The notes under the pieces: generated by a model
What the model was told of the DNA's origin: nothing
The model's input: the letters and a program-made list of their open reading frames with translations, nothing else
Database searches by the model: none
DNA from: Cetobacterium sp. NK01
Lineage (GTDB): Bacteria; Fusobacteriota; Fusobacteriia; Fusobacteriales; Fusobacteriaceae
Assembly: GCF_024506395.1 (NCBI RefSeq)
Contig: NZ_JANIBO010000004.1
Coordinates: forward strand, 54,412-118,411
DNA: 64,000 nucleotides
Direction: 5' to 3'
Translations under genes and position numbers: made by a program
Shown here: piece after piece, positions 61,912 through 64,000 of the stretch
Position numbering within the stretch: position 1 is the first letter of the stretch
How the letters are laid out: each line of letters opens with the position of its first letter

Positions 61912-63735
61912 ATGAGTAAGTGGTATGAAGAAGAAGTTATAGATACACCTGAAACAGAGATAGTAGAAGAAAATATCTATGTAGATGAAGATTTTATTAA
62001 AAATAAATCTTTGGTTCGTGTTGATATGAATGTTATACAATATCCACTTTTTTCTAAAAATACAAGAAGAAAAGTAAATCAAATTGTAAAATATTATTTT
62101 AATAAAAATAGAGATACTTATATAAATGTAACACCAAAAGCTGGAGATTATATTCCAGGAGAATTGGAAGAAAAAGTTTTTATTGCTTTAATGAAAGTTA
62201 TGAAAAATAAAGGTATGCCAAGAAGATTTGTTATAACAGCAGCAGAGTTAAAAAAAGAATTAAAATTAACTACTAAAGATTATGTGAAAAGAATAAAAGA
62301 AAGTTTATCAAGATTAGCAACATCAAATTATAATTTTAAAAATACAATGTATTCATCTATAAATAAATCTATTTTAACTCAAGAGATAGAAACAACAATA
62401 CTTTCACTTAAAACTATTAAACTTGATGATAGAAAAAATAGAAATCTAAAAGAACAAATTGGAGATAATAGAATAAAAGAAGTTTATGAAATCTCTGTTT
62501 CAGATCATTTTTATAACAATATAATGACAAAAGGATATATGGTTTATAATTCTGATATTTTATTAGATATAGATACAAGTACAGCTCGTACAATTTATAT
62601 GTTAATAGAAAAACTTAGATATCATGATCTTTATTTAAGAATAGACACACTTTTTTTAATAAAAAGAATTCCATTAAAATTTAATCCTAAAAACCCCCAT
62701 AATACTATAAAAGTTTTAGAAAATAATTTAAATGAATTAAGAATAAAGAATTTAATAAAAGAATTTAATTTTGTAAAAGATAGTACATGGGAAAAATCAG
62801 AAATAGAAATATATTTTTATGAGGATTCTGCTGAAAAAAAACAAGATAGATTTTTTGATGATTTTAATGATTTTAAAACTATATCAACTCAATTAACAAT
62901 ATCTGCAACAGAGCATGATACACTTACACAAAATGAAAAAGAAGAGTTAGAAAAAATAATTATAACAAAAGATTTGATAGAAGAATTATTTAATAAATTA
63001 CCAAATGTAGCAAAAAAGTTAAAGTCTATGCCTAAAACTTTAGCAGATACTATCGAAAAATATGGAGAAGAAAAAGTAAGGGCTACAATAATTTATTTAA
63101 ATAGACAAAAAAAATTAACAAGTCCAAGAGCCTTTTTTTTAAAAGCTTTAGAAAATGATTGGGCAAGGGATATTACTTTAGAAAATGAAAATAAACTAAC
63201 GGATTCTAAAAAAATTATGTTAAATAATTCAGTAACTAAAGTTGAAAATTTAAATAATTCAATTAATATTGAATCAACAATAGATAATGATAAAATTCTT
63301 AGATTAGAAACATCGTTTGAATTATTATCAGAAGAAGAAAAAAGTGAAATTGAAGAAAAAGCATTTAAGCATTATATAAAAATATGTGGTGCAAATACAA
63401 AAATACAAAAGATTGCTTTTAATGCAGGAAAAAAAAGTATAATTTTGAATTATTTAGATGAAATAGATTATTTTAATTCTAATTCAATTATAGATATTGA
63501 AAATTCTAAAGAAGACGAAAAAGAAAAGTATAATAAAAATCAATTATTAACTAAAGAATTTTTATCTCTTGCAAAAGAATATATTAATAATGTTTTACTA
63601 ATGTTAGAAGGAGACTTTCCAAAAGAAGAATTATTACGATTAAAAATGAATTTAACTCGAGAAGTTTTATCAGGAAAAATTTTTACAATAGAAGGTGTAC
63701 AAAATAAAGTTGAAGAAATATTATTATCAAAATAA
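61912..63735 (+). CDS. rep: plasmid replication initiator (Rep_3/RepA type), extended
   Basis: This 607-residue protein has, from residue 35 to about 310, the two winged helices of iteron-binding initiators: VRVDMNVIQYPLFSKNTRRKVNQIVKYYF, KKELKLTTKDYVKRIKESLSRLATSNYNF, DIDTSTARTIYMLIEKLRYHD. The second half is a long acidic-helical extension (LIEELFNKLPNVAKKLKSMPKTLADTIEKYGEEKVRATIIYLNRQKK...) not found in small Rep proteins. The gene follows seven iterons and has AAGGAG upstream. Length about twice that of classical RepA suggests a larger plasmid family. Confidence 0.85.
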   Translation: MSKWYEEEVIDTPETEIVEENIYVDEDFIKNKSLVRVDMNVIQYPLFSKNTRRKVNQIVKYYFNKNRDTYINVTPKAGDYIPGELEEKVFIALMKVMKNKGMPRRFVITAAELKKELKLTTKDYVKRIKESLSRLATSNYNFKNTMYSSINKSILTQEIETTILSLKTIKLDDRKNRNLKEQIGDNRIKEVYEISVSDHFYNNIMTKGYMVYNSDILLDIDTSTARTIYMLIEKLRYHDLYLRIDTLFLIKRIPLKFNPKNPHNTIKVLENNLNELRIKNLIKEFNFVKDSTWEKSEIEIYFYEDSAEKKQDRFFDDFNDFKTISTQLTISATEHDTLTQNEKEELEKIIITKDLIEELFNKLPNVAKKLKSMPKTLADTIEKYGEEKVRATIIYLNRQKKLTSPRAFFLKALENDWARDITLENENKLTDSKKIMLNNSVTKVENLNNSINIESTIDNDKILRLETSFELLSEEEKSEIEEKAFKHYIKICGANTKIQKIAFNAGKKSIILNYLDEIDYFNSNSIIDIENSKEDEKEKYNKNQLLTKEFLSLAKEYINNVLLMLEGDFPKEELLRLKMNLTREVLSGKIFTIEGVQNKVEEILLSK

Positions 63736-64000
63736 TTCCATAAAATTACAATAATTTTTTATAAAAACATCTTAAAAAAATCTTAGATAAAAGATAATTT
63801 AAGATGTTTTTTATTGTAATGTATAGATAAAAAATAAAAAAAAGAAAATAACAATAACCTCAGTAGAGAATGTGAACAAAAGTCACCAGAGTGCACGTTT
63901 AATAGTTTCTAGTTTTTGCCAAGGCAAATTCCTAGAAACTGCGTGTTTAAAGAGGTATTTTGACCTTTTAGGTGTCTTCGACTTTGTGGGAGGTGAAATC
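63736..64000 (+). terminator. rep terminator and a structured stretch at the window end
   Basis: AAAACATCTTAAA (about 63764-63776) pairs with TTTAAGATGTTTT (about 63799-63811), a 13-bp stem with a T-run, ending rep transcription. Beyond 63850, GTTTCTAG/CTAGAAAC encloses TTTGCCAAGGCAAA, within GC-richer sequence that continues past the edge. It may be an RNA gene or an element start. It is not assigned. Confidence 0.6.

Noticed and set aside
63850..64000. 5' end of a group II intron at the window edge
   Set aside because: GTGCACG and hairpins are suggestive, but the typical following domain I text is absent and the window ends too soon.

Overview
The window is very AT-rich and codes for a diderm anaerobe. 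It has outer-membrane beta-barrels, a lipoprotein-type autotransporter, fusobacterial-style histidine and oxalate catabolism and an OXA-85-like class D beta-lactamase. A member of the Fusobacteriota (Fusobacterium or Cetobacterium type) fits best. At the right end, seven 14-bp iterons sit next to a large Rep_3-type initiator gene, so at least that end is a plasmid replicon. The whole window may be part of a large plasmid; the sequence alone does not prove this.

Layout. 0-7 kb: divergent histidine-degradation genes. hutH is followed by an AbgT-type transporter and an M20D amidohydrolase on the minus strand; hutU-hutI lie on the plus strand. 7-13 kb: a decay zone with a three-indel PTS EIICB pseudogene, a catalytically degenerate Mu/TnsB-like transposase, a DUF4268 remnant, a zeta-like toxin pair, a 35-codon relic of a cas9 gene, and IS256 and group II intron reverse-transcriptase relics. 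13.4-23.9 kb: a complete type I-B CRISPR-Cas locus (cas6-cas8b-cas7-cas5-cas3-cas4-cas1-cas2), with an internal cas11 start inside cas8b, a CRISPR-repeat-like element between cas5 and cas3, and an array of 28 repeats. 24-27.5 kb: a two-component membrane carrier (DUF5058 type) with an M20 peptidase. 27.6-28.4 kb: the OXA beta-lactamase. 28.7-34 kb: an oxalate operon (frc, oxc, AEC carrier, outer-membrane channel). 34-37.3 kb: accessory pieces (cat gene joined to an IS200/IS605-like end, broken resolvase, broken RecG-like gene, maltose acetyltransferase). 37.4-45.6 kb: a Pel exopolysaccharide operon of the DEAFG type adapted to a diderm, with a lipoprotein fused to PelG and an outer-membrane barrel gene at the end. 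46-50.2 kb: an adenine-riboswitch-controlled adenosine deaminase, a cold-shock protein with a long leader, and an OFA-family MFS carrier. 50.5-55.2 kb: autotransporter and OmpW-like barrel. 55.4-61 kb: a stretch rich in small RNAs, repeats, gene relics and small proteins of unknown function. 61.4-63.7 kb: plasmid origin and rep gene.

Most notable: (1) a two-copy structured RNA family (45981-46280 minus; 55676-55945 plus) with a conserved 13-bp helix, a terminator stem with compensatory changes, and a 9-bp pseudoknot between the terminator loop and the 5' domain; (2) three small RNAs with runs of C, two of them preceded by an identical ECF-sigma-like promoter (AAACTT-N16-GTCTAA); (3) the PelG-lipoprotein fusion plus terminal OM barrel, a candidate new export route for Pel in diderms; (4) the repeat-like element inside the cas operon and the stepwise change in spacer length along the array.

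All assignments come from reading the sequence and from memory of protein families. No search was run.
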